Positions 1 to 9,383 of a stretch of 64,000 nt of DNA are shown here, piece after piece. The DNA is taken from the NCBI RefSeq assembly GCF_018332695.1, contig NZ_BOQN01000068.1, forward strand, positions 1 through 64,000, written 5' to 3'. The translations under genes were made by a program, and so were the position numbers. Each line of letters begins with the position of its first letter. Within the stretch, counting starts at the first letter, position 1. The notes under the pieces were generated by a model that saw only the letters and a program-made list of their open reading frames with translations, made no database searches and was not told where the DNA came from. Source of the stretch: Paractinoplanes toevensis. GTDB lineage: Bacteria; Actinomycetota; Actinomycetes; Mycobacteriales; Micromonosporaceae.

Positions 1-237
1 GTACTGCAGGTCGACCTGGTAACCGAGCTCCTCGAGGTCTTTCTTGACGTTCAGGCCGTCACCGTTCCACCGCTCCGAGGAACGGGTCGGCATGGTGACA
101 CCGATCAGGGCGCCCTTGGTGTCGCCGGCGGTTCCGGATCCCTGCTTGTCGGTGGTCTTCTCGCTGGAGCCGCACGCGGTCAGCGTGACGGCCAGTACGG
201 CGGCGGATGCCGCGGCGGCCAGAAGGGTGTATCGCAT
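1..237 (-). CDS. Sugar ABC transporter substrate-binding lipoprotein, N-terminal part
   Basis: The first 79 codons of a gene that runs off the left edge. The product begins with a lipoprotein signal: a short basic start, a hydrophobic stretch and a lipobox ending LTAC, with Cys22 the predicted lipidated residue. After a Ser/Lys/Asp-rich linker comes the sequence VTMPTRSSERWNGDG, which is the usual start of the mature ChvE/XylF-type periplasmic sugar-binding proteins (class of multiple-monosaccharide binders). In that family the protein delivers xylose, glucose, galactose or arabinose to a GguAB-type importer; the ATPase and permease genes would be expected leftwards, outside the window. The start is the ATG at 237. 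Sugar specificity cannot be read from this fragment. Confidence 0.8.
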   Translation of the reverse strand, partial: MRYTLLAAAASAAVLAVTLTACGSSEKTTDKQGSGTAGDTKGALIGVTMPTRSSERWNGDGLNVKKDLEELGYQVDLQY

Positions 238-265
238 GGCCAGCTCCTTGCTGTTCGCCGTGAGT

Positions 266-3082
266 TCAGTGGGATCTGCCGTAGACGCCGACCTCGACGG
301 TGTCGACGAAGTAGCACCCCGCGTAGAAGTCGGGGCAGGTGATTCCCTCCTCGGCGATCTGGGTGCCGAGCATCGTGTAGCGCAGGTAGCGCACCGCGGA
401 CGTGCTGCCCGCCGCGAGGGGGACCTCGTTCATCCGGCCCCGGTTGCCGGCCCCGAAGTGGCCCGCCGACGCGACCGTCCAGGTCTGGCCGTCGGCAGAG
501 GTCTCGACGCGGTAGTCGCCGGTCGAGGCGCTCGGGTCGTCGCCGCAGTTGCCGGACGGGTTGATCGCGATGGACGACACGTCGACGGCGGTGGGCAACC
601 GCACCACCAGGTGGCGTGGGTCGATCTTGCCATTGGCGTCGTAGGTGGCGTCGGTGCTCCACCCGGTCCGCTGCAGGGCATCCACCGCGGCCACCGGGCC
701 ACAGCCGACGAACGAGTAGTCGTCGCCGTCGGCATCGGTCACCTGGCTGCCGCCGCCGGTCGCCGCCCAGTCCCGGCGCAGCGTCCAGTCCACCCGGTTG
801 GTGCCGGGACGGATCCGGACGTCCCGCATGCTCGGCTCGTAACCGGGGAGGGTGGCGCCGACCTCGGGGTAGGTGCCGCCGGGCAGGACGCCGGCGATCG
901 TGTACCGGCCGTGCGGGTCGGTGGTCGCCCGGTAGGAGTCGGCGAAGCCGGAGTCGTGGCCGGCGAAGCTGACCGTGACGCCGGCCAGTGGAGTGCCGGA
1001 GTCGGCGTCGGTGACGTTGCCGGTGACCGAAGTACGCGCGGCGTCGCGGGCCGGCGGCATCGAGAAGTCCTCGATCGGGGTGACGTCGTCACCGTCCAGG
1101 TCGGCGGCGAACCAGCCCATGCCCCGCCCGGCGAAGACCTTCCAGATCTTGTGCTGGTCGCGCCCGTCCCCGGTGACCCTGTCGGCCATCAGGATCGAGT
1201 TGCGCATGTCGAGGAAGGACGGGTTGGCCGGGGACAGCTCCATGGCTCGGGTGATCAGGGATTCGGCCAGTTTCGAGCCGACCGCCGTGCGCAGGTCCCA
1301 CAGCGTCTCGCCCCAGATCTCGCCGTCGGCGTGTGATTCCGGGAAGCCGAGGATCTTGCCGTAGTCACCGTAGGTGTAGCCGCCGGATCCGGCACCGGGG
1401 GTTCCCGGACATACGCCGGCACTCGCGCCGACCGTGCAGTCCAGCGGTTGGGTCCGGATCAGGTTCTGGTCGTCGCCCACATACCGGCCGACCAGTACCT
1501 CACCCGGTGCGGCGGTGTCCTTCTGCACGCCCAGCGCGGTGAGGTGGTCGAACGCGTACCAGTCGCTCCATGCCTCACCCATCGAGTAGCCCTGGGCACC
1601 GGTCAGTGCCGAGTTCCCGGACGCGTCGACGACCAGCCGGTTCGACATGCCGTGGGTGTACTCGTGGTAGACGACGTCACCCTCGTCGCCGGAGTTGGCC
1701 GCGATGAACGGGTCGTCCGGCGACGGGTAGTGGAACAGGTACATCTGCATCCGTCCGGGCACACCGTCCGGGGTGGGCAGCATGTTGGCGTTGTCGACGT
1801 GGTCGCCGTCCGGCCGGCCGTTCGCGGTGTCGGCGCCGTCGAGCGCGTTGACCTCGATCGGGTCGCCGTCCGCGGTCTCGTAGTTGCCGGCCTGACGGGT
1901 GAAGCCGATCGGCGCCTTCTCCAGGTGGTCATGGAAGCTGCTGACGTAGTAGAACAACTGCGCCGCGTTCTGCCGTGAGTTGTCCTTCCACGAGTACGCG
2001 GTGTTCGGGTCCCAGGAGCACTGTTTGTCGGCGGCGCAGGGCGGGCCGACCTGGGCGGTGAAGTCCTTGAACGGGAAGCGCCAGTCGCCGGGCCGGGCGG
2101 GTGCGACCTCCTCCCCCGGGCCGGCCTGATCGTCGTCGTCGACGTCGAGGAAGACGTGCGCCGAATCGCCGTCGAGGGTGGTCGCGCCGGGTGCGATCCA
2201 GCGGGCGAGGGACTGGCGCCGCTGGGTGCCGCCGAGCGGGGCGCCCGGATAGTTCTGCCACACCGCGGCCTGCGGGCCGTTGTCGTTGAGCAGCAGGTCC
2301 TGCCGGTAGAGGACGCGGCCGGTCGCCGCGTCGATCACATGCAGGTAGCCCTGCTTCGTGCTGAGGGTCTGCCAGGCGAGGCGGGTGCCTCCCCGAGTGG
2401 CGAAGGCGACCAGCTCGGCCGGGTCGCCGGGGCGGGCGCCGACCTTCGAACCGGCGTCCTTGACCGCGGCCGCGCGGGCCTGGTCGGCGGTCATCCTGGC
2501 ACTGCCCGGCGAGGTGGGCAGGGCCGCCACCGGGGAGCCGGTGACCTGAATGAGCCGGCCGTCCTTCGCGACGTCGGCGCGCACGCCGTTGCCGAAGATC
2601 GGCACGTCGCCGACCATCTGCTGGAAGCTCAGGTGGTGGGTGCCGTCGATGTCGACGTAGTCCTTGCGCAGTCGCAGCGCGGCGACCTCGGTCGCGCTCA
2701 GGCCGAACACGTCGGGGTGCGCGATCAGGTAGCCGGTGGCGATCTCCTTGGCCGGTTCGCGGCCGGCCGCGGTGAGAAACCCGTCCAGCTTGGCGACCCG
2801 GCGGGCCGTCCCGGTCTCCGGGTCGAGGTCGACGATGCCCTGCGGGCCGAGCCCTTCGTGCAGCCTGGTGACGCCGGCGGCCGGGCGGGCGGCACGCAGC
2901 GCGACAAGGGTGCGCGCGTCCGGCGTACGGGTGTCGAAGCCGGCCCGCCGCTCTCGGTGGTGGTCACGGACGGTGGCCGGCCCCGGGCCGGGTGCCGCGG
3001 ACGCCGAGGCGGGTACGGCGCCGATGCCCAGGACGATCGAGGCGGCCGCCGCGACAGTCCTGCGTGCTCGTGCGGATGTCAT
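266..3082 (-). CDS. Secreted M36 (fungalysin-type) zinc metallopeptidase
   Basis: A 938-residue secreted protease. Residues 1-29 form a Sec signal peptide ending in an Ala-rich stretch. A FTP/PepSY-type propeptide follows (about 50-260), which in this family keeps the enzyme inactive until cleaved. The M36 catalytic domain spans about 290-650 and carries the zinc motif HEYTH with His473, Glu474 and His477. Residues about 690-760 form a carboxypeptidase-regulatory-like beta-sandwich (GTPLAGVTVSF), and the last 170 residues resemble a discoidin-like or other adhesion domain, so the enzyme probably binds a polymer or surface. The start ATG at 3082 is directly followed by the signal peptide. It is transcribed divergently from the XRE/nSTAND gene and lies 28 bp before the sugar-binding lipoprotein gene. 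Substrate unknown. Confidence 0.88.
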   Translation of the reverse strand: MTSARARRTVAAAASIVLGIGAVPASASAAPGPGPATVRDHHRERRAGFDTRTPDARTLVALRAARPAAGVTRLHEGLGPQGIVDLDPETGTARRVAKLDGFLTAAGREPAKEIATGYLIAHPDVFGLSATEVAALRLRKDYVDIDGTHHLSFQQMVGDVPIFGNGVRADVAKDGRLIQVTGSPVAALPTSPGSARMTADQARAAAVKDAGSKVGARPGDPAELVAFATRGGTRLAWQTLSTKQGYLHVIDAATGRVLYRQDLLLNDNGPQAAVWQNYPGAPLGGTQRRQSLARWIAPGATTLDGDSAHVFLDVDDDDQAGPGEEVAPARPGDWRFPFKDFTAQVGPPCAADKQCSWDPNTAYSWKDNSRQNAAQLFYYVSSFHDHLEKAPIGFTRQAGNYETADGDPIEVNALDGADTANGRPDGDHVDNANMLPTPDGVPGRMQMYLFHYPSPDDPFIAANSGDEGDVVYHEYTHGMSNRLVVDASGNSALTGAQGYSMGEAWSDWYAFDHLTALGVQKDTAAPGEVLVGRYVGDDQNLIRTQPLDCTVGASAGVCPGTPGAGSGGYTYGDYGKILGFPESHADGEIWGETLWDLRTAVGSKLAESLITRAMELSPANPSFLDMRNSILMADRVTGDGRDQHKIWKVFAGRGMGWFAADLDGDDVTPIEDFSMPPARDAARTSVTGNVTDADSGTPLAGVTVSFAGHDSGFADSYRATTDPHGRYTIAGVLPGGTYPEVGATLPGYEPSMRDVRIRPGTNRVDWTLRRDWAATGGGSQVTDADGDDYSFVGCGPVAAVDALQRTGWSTDATYDANGKIDPRHLVVRLPTAVDVSSIAINPSGNCGDDPSASTGDYRVETSADGQTWTVASAGHFGAGNRGRMNEVPLAAGSTSAVRYLRYTMLGTQIAEEGITCPDFYAGCYFVDTVEVGVYGRSH

Positions 3083-3227
3083 CGATTGACTCCTTCATGC
3101 CGCTGGCACGGCATCTACTGTGGAGTGGTCTGGCCCGCGGGGAGTGACCCCGACCATAGGCAGCCGGCCGATGTTCAGGTTCGGCGTCGATCACTGAACA
3201 ACAAACACCGGACACGGCGAGACGACG

Positions 3228-5990
3228 ATGACGACTGATGGAGGTGCCGTGCCGCGGCAGGAACGTCCGTTGGAGTCCGAGGACACACCGCTCCTGCGGT
3301 TCGCCGGTGACCTGCGTCGACTTCGCCTGCGCGCCGGCCGGCTCTCGTACCGCGAACTGGGGAAGCGGACCAATTACTCGGCCGCGGCACTGTCCGAGGC
3401 GCTGTCCGGGCGTCGGCTACCCAGCCTCGCCGTCACCGGGGCGGTCGTGCGGGCCTGTGGTGGCGATATCGACGAATGGACCGAGCGATGGCGTCATCTG
3501 GCTTCCGCGCAGCCGGGTGCGAGCGCGGACACGCCGGCGCCGTACGTCGGTCTGGCGCCCTACCAGGTAGGTGATGCCGATCGGTTCTTCGGCCGGGAGG
3601 CGGTGACCGACACGCTGGTGAAGCTGGTCGACGACCGCCCCTTCGTCGGCGTCTTCGGCTCCTCCGGCGCGGGTAAGTCGTCGCTGCTGCGGGCCGGGCT
3701 GGTCGCGCGGAGCCGGCGTATCCCGATCGTGATCACGCCGGGAGCCGATCCGATCAGCGAACTCGCCGTGGCCGTGGCGAATGTCGCCGACGAGCCCGTC
3801 GACCGCGTTCGCGGTGATCTGGCAGCGGGTCCGGAGGCGTTGCGCGGCTGGCTCGCGAAGGCCACGGGCGACGTGTTGCTGGTGGTCGACCAGTTCGAGG
3901 AGGCGTTCACCCTCTGCCACGAGGCCGACCGGGACTGGCTGATCCGGGCGTTGACGAACGCCGCGGGACCGCACGCGCGCATCGTGGTCGGCGTTCGCGC
4001 CGATTTCTACGGGCACTGCGCACGCCACCCGGAATTGGTCACCGCACTGCACCGGGCGCAGGTGATGCTCGGCCCGATGTCCACCGAGGAGCTGCGGTCG
4101 GCGATCACCGAACCGGCCGCACGCGCCGGGGCGACGATCGAGACGGCGCTGGTGGCTCGTCTCGTCTCGGATGTCGCCGGGCAGCCGTCCGTGTTACCGC
4201 TGGTGTCGCACGCGCTCGCCGAGACCTGGCAGCGACGCCGCGGCATGGTCGTGACACTGACCGGCTACGACGACGTCGGAGGTGTCGAACATGCCCTCGC
4301 CCGGACCGCCGAGCGCACCTTCGAGCAGTTCACCGAGGAGGAGCGCACCGCGGCCCGGTTGCTGTTCCTGCGCCTGGTCGTGCCGGGCGACGGCACCGAG
4401 GACACCAAGCGACGGGCCCGGCGTACCGACCTTCCGGTGCCGGACGCACTCCTCGACCGTCTTGCCGCCAGCCGGCTGATCACCATCTCCCGCGACAGCG
4501 TCGAGCTGACCCACGAAGCGCTGCTGCGGGCCTGGCCACGACTGGCCGGTTGGATTTCCCAAGATCGAGACGGCCTGCGCGCCCAGCACCGGCTCGCCGA
4601 GGCCACCGCCATCTGGGAGTCACACGACCGCGACCCCGACACCCTCTACCGCGGCGCGCGCCTCGATCAGGCCGCCGCGCTGCGCGACCGGCTCAACCGG
4701 CACGAGCGCGAGTTCCTCGACGCCGGGCTGGCCGCCGACGACGCCCGTACGAAAGCTGACCGGCGCGCTACCAACCGCTTGCGCAGGCTCGCGGCCGGGC
4801 TGACCGCCCTGGCGGTCCTGCTGGCCGGCACCGCGCTCGCGGCGATCGCCGCGCAGCACAAGGCCGCGCGGCAGCGCAACGAAGCGCTCTCCCTGCGGGC
4901 TTCCGATACCGCCCGGGACATGATCGCCGGCCGGCCCCGCGACGCCGCGACGCTGGCCCTGGCCGCCTACCGGCTCGCACCCACCCCCGAGGCTCGGGAC
5001 GTGCTGCTCCTGGCGCACGCCGCCGCGGGTGCCACCACACTCGGGCGTGGATACGCGAGCCCGCCGGGCCGGTTCGCCGTCACCTACGCCGCCGGAACGG
5101 ACGATGAGCAACTGTGGCGGCGCGTCGGCACGACGTGGCGACCGGCCGCCACTCTGCGCACCGCGAACAGCTATCTCCGTGTGAACAGCATCGACGAACG
5201 CCGCGCGATCTACTGGGCGGGCAACACCCGCTCGTTTCTCTGGGACCTGGCCGACCTCGACCACCCTCGTCGGATCACGGTGCCGGCCGACCTCGGAATG
5301 ATGGACAGCATGGACCGGACCGGTTCCCTGCTGGGCGCGGTCGGCACCGACAGGACGGCCAGGGTGTGGCGGGTCGGCGATCGATCCGTCCGGCGACTGC
5401 CCGCCACGGAGGTCCTCGGAACAGCCGTCCTCGCCGACGGTTCCGGCATCGTCCTCAGCCGCCGCGACGGCGCTCAGGACGCCATCGAGAAGTGGACCCC
5501 GGACGGCCGCCTGACCACGACCCTGCTGCGCGTCCCGCATCCGGCGGTCGTCCAGGCGGGGCCTGCCGGACTGATCGTCATCACGTCCTACCTGAGCAGC
5601 GCAAACATGACGATCATGGACGTACGCGACCAGCATGCCCCACGAGTCGTCGCCCGAGCCGACGGCCTGGACGAAACGGGCACCGCCGCGTTCGATCCGA
5701 CCGGACGAACGGTGGCCGTCGTCGACGGTGCCGAAGCGAGGATCTGGGACGCCGGGACCGGCGCCCAGATCCTCTCCCTGCGCACTCAAGGCCTGCATCT
5801 GAGCACGCCCCGTCTCGACGGCGGCGAGTTGTCCCTGCTGGACGGGAAGTCGGCGGTATGGCGCATCGACAGCGACCTGAATGCTGTCATCCGCCAGACC
5901 TGTGCATCGCCGGGCACCGTCGACTGGGACAGCAACTTCCCGGGCACGGCACGGAAGCAGCCGTGCCTCAGAACAGACGGAACGCCGTGA
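3228..5990 (+). CDS. XRE-type HTH / nSTAND NTPase regulator
   Basis: A 920-residue single-chain signalling protein. Residues about 20-90 form an XRE-like helix-turn-helix. The region from about 105 (YVGLAPY..DADRFFGRE) to about 430 is a novel STAND NTPase domain: Walker A GSSGAGKSS with Lys150 and Walker B LLVVDQFEE around Asp221. A single membrane segment is predicted near 520-542, and the remaining C-terminal half looks like a degenerate WD40/beta-propeller sensor. Proteins of this layout are common in actinomycetes and are thought to sense a ligand through the C-terminal repeats and switch by NTP-driven oligomerisation; the ligand is unknown. The 3' end overlaps the convergent S53 peptidase gene by 23 bp. 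The ATG at 3228 is taken as the start; a GTG at 3249 is an alternative. Confidence 0.82.
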   Translation: MTTDGGAVPRQERPLESEDTPLLRFAGDLRRLRLRAGRLSYRELGKRTNYSAAALSEALSGRRLPSLAVTGAVVRACGGDIDEWTERWRHLASAQPGASADTPAPYVGLAPYQVGDADRFFGREAVTDTLVKLVDDRPFVGVFGSSGAGKSSLLRAGLVARSRRIPIVITPGADPISELAVAVANVADEPVDRVRGDLAAGPEALRGWLAKATGDVLLVVDQFEEAFTLCHEADRDWLIRALTNAAGPHARIVVGVRADFYGHCARHPELVTALHRAQVMLGPMSTEELRSAITEPAARAGATIETALVARLVSDVAGQPSVLPLVSHALAETWQRRRGMVVTLTGYDDVGGVEHALARTAERTFEQFTEEERTAARLLFLRLVVPGDGTEDTKRRARRTDLPVPDALLDRLAASRLITISRDSVELTHEALLRAWPRLAGWISQDRDGLRAQHRLAEATAIWESHDRDPDTLYRGARLDQAAALRDRLNRHEREFLDAGLAADDARTKADRRATNRLRRLAAGLTALAVLLAGTALAAIAAQHKAARQRNEALSLRASDTARDMIAGRPRDAATLALAAYRLAPTPEARDVLLLAHAAAGATTLGRGYASPPGRFAVTYAAGTDDEQLWRRVGTTWRPAATLRTANSYLRVNSIDERRAIYWAGNTRSFLWDLADLDHPRRITVPADLGMMDSMDRTGSLLGAVGTDRTARVWRVGDRSVRRLPATEVLGTAVLADGSGIVLSRRDGAQDAIEKWTPDGRLTTTLLRVPHPAVVQAGPAGLIVITSYLSSANMTIMDVRDQHAPRVVARADGLDETGTAAFDPTGRTVAVVDGAEARIWDAGTGAQILSLRTQGLHLSTPRLDGGELSLLDGKSAVWRIDSDLNAVIRQTCASPGTVDWDSNFPGTARKQPCLRTDGTP

Positions 5991-7956
5991 CGAAGGAATC
6001 GGTCGGGGTTCCGAGGCCGGTGACGTCGTCGAAGCCGGGGGTCACGGTGAGGCCGAGGTCGGCGCCGAGCGTGGTCAGGCACGGTTCCGCGTCGGCGTCG
6101 CCGTTGCAGTACTTCACGCCTGCCGTGATCGGTGGGTGGTGCGGATTCACCGGACCGATGTCGTGCAGTGCCCGGGTGCCGGCCAGCTTGTACAGGGCCG
6201 GGTTGACGAAGCCGAGCGCGTGGCCGGTGGCCTGCTTGGCGTTCGCCTCCAGCGCGGCCAGCAACGGCGACGATCCGCTGGTGCCGCCGCCCACCGGCCG
6301 CTCCGCGTACACCGGCGGGCCGGGCTCGGGGTCGGTGTCGGAAGGTCCGGGATCGCCCGGCTCGACCGGTGCGGGCTCCCCCGGCGCGGTGTAGCCGATC
6401 AGCCAGAACGTCCCGGCGTCGGCCGACACATCCGGCACCACACGGCGCGCCGGGACCGTGCCGCCCGCGGAGGCCAGGGCATCGGGAACCACGCCTCGCT
6501 GATAGGCGGGCTGGGCGATCTTCGTGCTGAGCCCGCCGCCGGAACCCATCAGGAAGGTGCCCGGCGGGGTGCCGGCGTACCCGGCATCGGTGATCGCCGT
6601 GACGGTGTCGCCCCAGCCCCATTCGCCCAGCACCTTGCCGCCCGCGCCGATCGCCAGGCTGGTCCCACCGACGCCGGTCGCCCACGGGTCCGAGGTGGGG
6701 AACGGCACCTTCGCCCTGCCCAGGCTGTCGTCGCTGCCGTCGCCGTAGTCGCCGGAGGCGAAATTCATCCCGATTCCCTCGATCGCGCCCTGCTGCAGGA
6801 TCAGTTCCCAGGCGGTGATCATGGCGGGTGAGGTGTCCGACTCGATACCCGGCCACGAGTTGCTGACCACGTCGGCGAGGTGGTCGTCGACGACGCGGGT
6901 GTGCGCGTCGAAGAAGTCGTACTCGCCGTAGGCGCACCCGGCGCTCACGAAGACGACCTTGGCGTCCGGCGCGATGATGTGCACGGTCTCGACGTCGAGG
7001 GCCTCCTCGGGGTTGTCGCCGTCGGGCCACTCGGAGCAGTCGAAGTCGGGCGGAAGGTTCTCGGTGTACTGACCCGGCTTGAACCCGGCCACCCCGTGCG
7101 CCGCGAAGAACCGGTTCGCGTCGGCCTCCATGGTGGGTGAGCGTCCGTCCAGCACGATCGCGACGGTCGCCCCCTTTCCGGCGTAGGGGCTGCCCTGCAC
7201 GCCGTAGGCCTGGCGCATCTGGGTGGGCGTGTATCCGCAGACCTCGGTGGGCGCGGTGGTCCGGCCGTACGCCGTCGGGATGTTGACCTGATGTTCGCCC
7301 CAGTAATGCGAGCAGGGGTAGGTGGCCGCGGTTCGGGCCTGCTTGGCCTGCGGGACCTGGCGTACCGCCGACCGGCGTTCCGACCCGCTCCAGGCGAAGG
7401 AGGTCAGGCCGTTGACGGCGGCGACGGCCGCACCGATCCCGGCCGGCACCGACACGTCACCGACCGGCACGATCTGCGAGTAGGACTCCTTGTCCGTGCC
7501 GATCCGGTAGGCCCGGAACTCGGTGCCGAACGCGATTGCGGCCTGCCCGACCGTGGCGTCGGCGGCCAGGTAGTGCCCTGTGCTCGCGGTGACGGTCATG
7601 CCTTGACCGGCGAGCCAGTCCCGCACCTGGGCGGTCTGCGCCGGGGTGGCCCCGAACCGCTGCCGGTACTGCGCCGGGGTCAGGTAGTGGGCGTAGTGCG
7701 CACTGTCCGGATCGGAGACGGCCAGGGCGGTGCTCACCCGCCCGGCACCGTCCCGGCCGGCCAGAAACACGCGCAGGTGCAGTTCGGTGGCCGGATCGGC
7801 CGCCGTGGACTCGCCGGCCGGCGGTTCGCTGACCGGGGACGGCAAGGTGACACGCTCGGGAAGCGACGTGCCGGCGAAGGAGACACCGGCCGTGCCCACC
7901 AGGGCGGTGACGGCGAGACCGACGAGCAGTCCGCGCCACAGCTTTTTCGAAGTCAT
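5968..7956 (-). CDS. Secreted S53 (sedolisin/kumamolisin-type) serine-carboxyl peptidase
   Basis: 662 residues. The ATG at 7956 is chosen because it opens a textbook signal peptide (MTSKKLWRGLLVGLAVTALV); the reading frame stays open further upstream, but that part is shadow of the neighbouring gene. A pro-kumamolisin activation domain occupies about 55-200. The catalytic domain shows the S53 glutamate/aspartate pair in the motif EEALD (Glu317, Asp321), the oxyanion region SNSWPG and the nucleophile motif GGTSGSSP with Ser560. The family's C-terminal calcium-site motif (FDDVTGLGTP) is present. An unusual Pro/Asp/Glu-rich insert lies just before the serine motif. S53 enzymes are acid-active endopeptidases. 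The gene is 53 bp downstream of the EAL-DICT gene on the same strand and may be cotranscribed with it. Confidence 0.88.
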   Translation of the reverse strand: MTSKKLWRGLLVGLAVTALVGTAGVSFAGTSLPERVTLPSPVSEPPAGESTAADPATELHLRVFLAGRDGAGRVSTALAVSDPDSAHYAHYLTPAQYRQRFGATPAQTAQVRDWLAGQGMTVTASTGHYLAADATVGQAAIAFGTEFRAYRIGTDKESYSQIVPVGDVSVPAGIGAAVAAVNGLTSFAWSGSERRSAVRQVPQAKQARTAATYPCSHYWGEHQVNIPTAYGRTTAPTEVCGYTPTQMRQAYGVQGSPYAGKGATVAIVLDGRSPTMEADANRFFAAHGVAGFKPGQYTENLPPDFDCSEWPDGDNPEEALDVETVHIIAPDAKVVFVSAGCAYGEYDFFDAHTRVVDDHLADVVSNSWPGIESDTSPAMITAWELILQQGAIEGIGMNFASGDYGDGSDDSLGRAKVPFPTSDPWATGVGGTSLAIGAGGKVLGEWGWGDTVTAITDAGYAGTPPGTFLMGSGGGLSTKIAQPAYQRGVVPDALASAGGTVPARRVVPDVSADAGTFWLIGYTAPGEPAPVEPGDPGPSDTDPEPGPPVYAERPVGGGTSGSSPLLAALEANAKQATGHALGFVNPALYKLAGTRALHDIGPVNPHHPPITAGVKYCNGDADAEPCLTTLGADLGLTVTPGFDDVTGLGTPTDSFVTAFRLF

Positions 7957-8009
7957 GCTCCTATGACGCGGGTCGATGCCCATCCGTGGCGAAACACCGG
8001 GATCGCGTC

Positions 8010-9272
8010 TCAGGGTCTGGTGAGGCGTCCGATCATGGAATGGGCGGCGGCGGTCACCAGCGCGCGGTCGTAACTGACGACGAATTCGAACTGGCGGTCG
8101 GCGTCGGGGCCGGTGTCGCCGAGGTCGCGGGCCATCAGGGCGGCGGCGGTGTGCGCACCGAGGACCACGACGGTCCATTCGGTGGCCAGTGGGTCGAGGA
8201 CCGGCAGGTCGCTGCCGCGGACGCCGGGAGCCGGTTCGGCCGGCATGTCCACCCCGAGGGCGGCGACGAACGGCAGGTGGGCGGCGAGTTCGGTGAACCT
8301 GCGGGTGGTCGACGGGCGGAAGAACTGGACGTGTTCGAAGGCGGCGAGCAGGACCGGCGGGACCGTGGCCTGCAGAGCCGTCAGTTCCAGAGTTTTCGAC
8401 AGCGGGACGAGCAGATGCTTGGGTGCGTGGCGGATCTGCCGGCCGGCGCCGATCATCTCGTAGGGGGTCGCGCGCAGGGTGGCGCCGATCGGCCGGGCGG
8501 CGAACCGCTCCGGCCGGAACGTCGCCGGGGAGAAATGCCGTTCGCCCCGGCTCCAGAGCCATCCTTGACCGAGCGTGGCGCCCAGCACGAGTGCGCGGGT
8601 CAGGTCCTGCGGTGTCTCGATGCCTTCGGCGACCACCTCGGCGCCGGCCTGCTCGGCGTAGGCGCGCACAGCGCCGGCCACGATCACGGTGCCGGGGTCC
8701 TTGACGGTGCGCAGCAGACCCAGATCGAGCTTGACCACCTCGGGACGCAGCAGCGGAATAAAGGCAAGAGACTCCGGGTGTACGCCTACGTCGTCCAGGG
8801 CGATGGCACAGCCGGCGGCGCGCAGCTGCTCGGCGCCGGCCAGCACGCCCGCCAGGTCCTCGGCCAGGGCCCGCTCGGTGATCTCCACAACTACCTGGAC
8901 GTGCGCGGCACGGACGGCGAGGGCTTCGAGGACGACGTCGAGACGCTGGGTGAGTGTGCTGGGCTCGAGGTTGACGAACAGCGTCACCGGCCGTCCCTCG
9001 GACAGGCGGGCGGCGTCGGTCAACGAAGCTTGCAGCGAGGCTCGTTCCAGCTCGGCGAGGCGGCCGGCCGAGCGGGCGGCGTCGAGCAGGGCCATCGGCG
9101 ACTGCAGGCCGGACCCGTCGGGGCCCCGCAGCAACGCCTCGAACGCCAGCACCGCCCCGGAGTCCAGATCGACGAACGGCTGATAGACGCAGTGCAAGCC
9201 GTCCCGCAGCACGCCGTCCAGGCTCACGCTGCCCTCGCCGGCCTCGGCCTGACGCATGTCCATGGCATCCAC
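8010..9272 (-). CDS. Cyclic-di-GMP phosphodiesterase, EAL plus DICT domains
   Basis: A 420-residue cytoplasmic protein with no membrane segment. Residues about 20-255 are an EAL domain that hydrolyses cyclic di-GMP. The key residues are visible: Glu45 of the EAL signature (FEALLRG), the Asn of FVNLEP, the Glu of VEITER, the paired Asp of ALDDVG, the Lys of VVKLD, the Glu of AEGIET and the Gln of TLGQG, so the enzyme should be active. The C-terminal 160 residues resemble the DICT sensory domain often fused to EAL or GGDEF proteins. The start is uncertain: a GTG at 9272 or an internal ATG a few codons later. It is divergent from the radical SAM gene, with 111 bp between them. Confidence 0.85.
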   Translation of the reverse strand: MDAMDMRQAEAGEGSVSLDGVLRDGLHCVYQPFVDLDSGAVLAFEALLRGPDGSGLQSPMALLDAARSAGRLAELERASLQASLTDAARLSEGRPVTLFVNLEPSTLTQRLDVVLEALAVRAAHVQVVVEITERALAEDLAGVLAGAEQLRAAGCAIALDDVGVHPESLAFIPLLRPEVVKLDLGLLRTVKDPGTVIVAGAVRAYAEQAGAEVVAEGIETPQDLTRALVLGATLGQGWLWSRGERHFSPATFRPERFAARPIGATLRATPYEMIGAGRQIRHAPKHLLVPLSKTLELTALQATVPPVLLAAFEHVQFFRPSTTRRFTELAAHLPFVAALGVDMPAEPAPGVRGSDLPVLDPLATEWTVVVLGAHTAAALMARDLGDTGPDADRQFEFVVSYDRALVTAAAHSMIGRLTRP

Positions 9273-9383
9273 AATCAGTCATTCGGCAAGGACGGCGCTC
9301 GGTTGAGTTCGCCCGTCGTGGCCGGTGCGGAGTTTACGACCGATGCGTCGTGGGTCGGACGTTTCAGGTGGAACACGCGGGGA

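Noticed and set aside
3097..3114. Inverted repeat ATGCCG-N6-CGGCAT between the M36 and nSTAND genes as an operator
   Set aside because: Six-base arms of this composition arise easily at this GC content and nothing else supports it.
7957..9282. The 5' extension of the S53 peptidase frame
   Set aside because: It overlaps the EAL-DICT gene in another frame; the signal peptide at 7956 marks the real start.
7986..9383. The 5' extension of the radical SAM frame
   Set aside because: This part is antisense to the EAL-DICT gene; the true start is after the divergent gap, near 9384.
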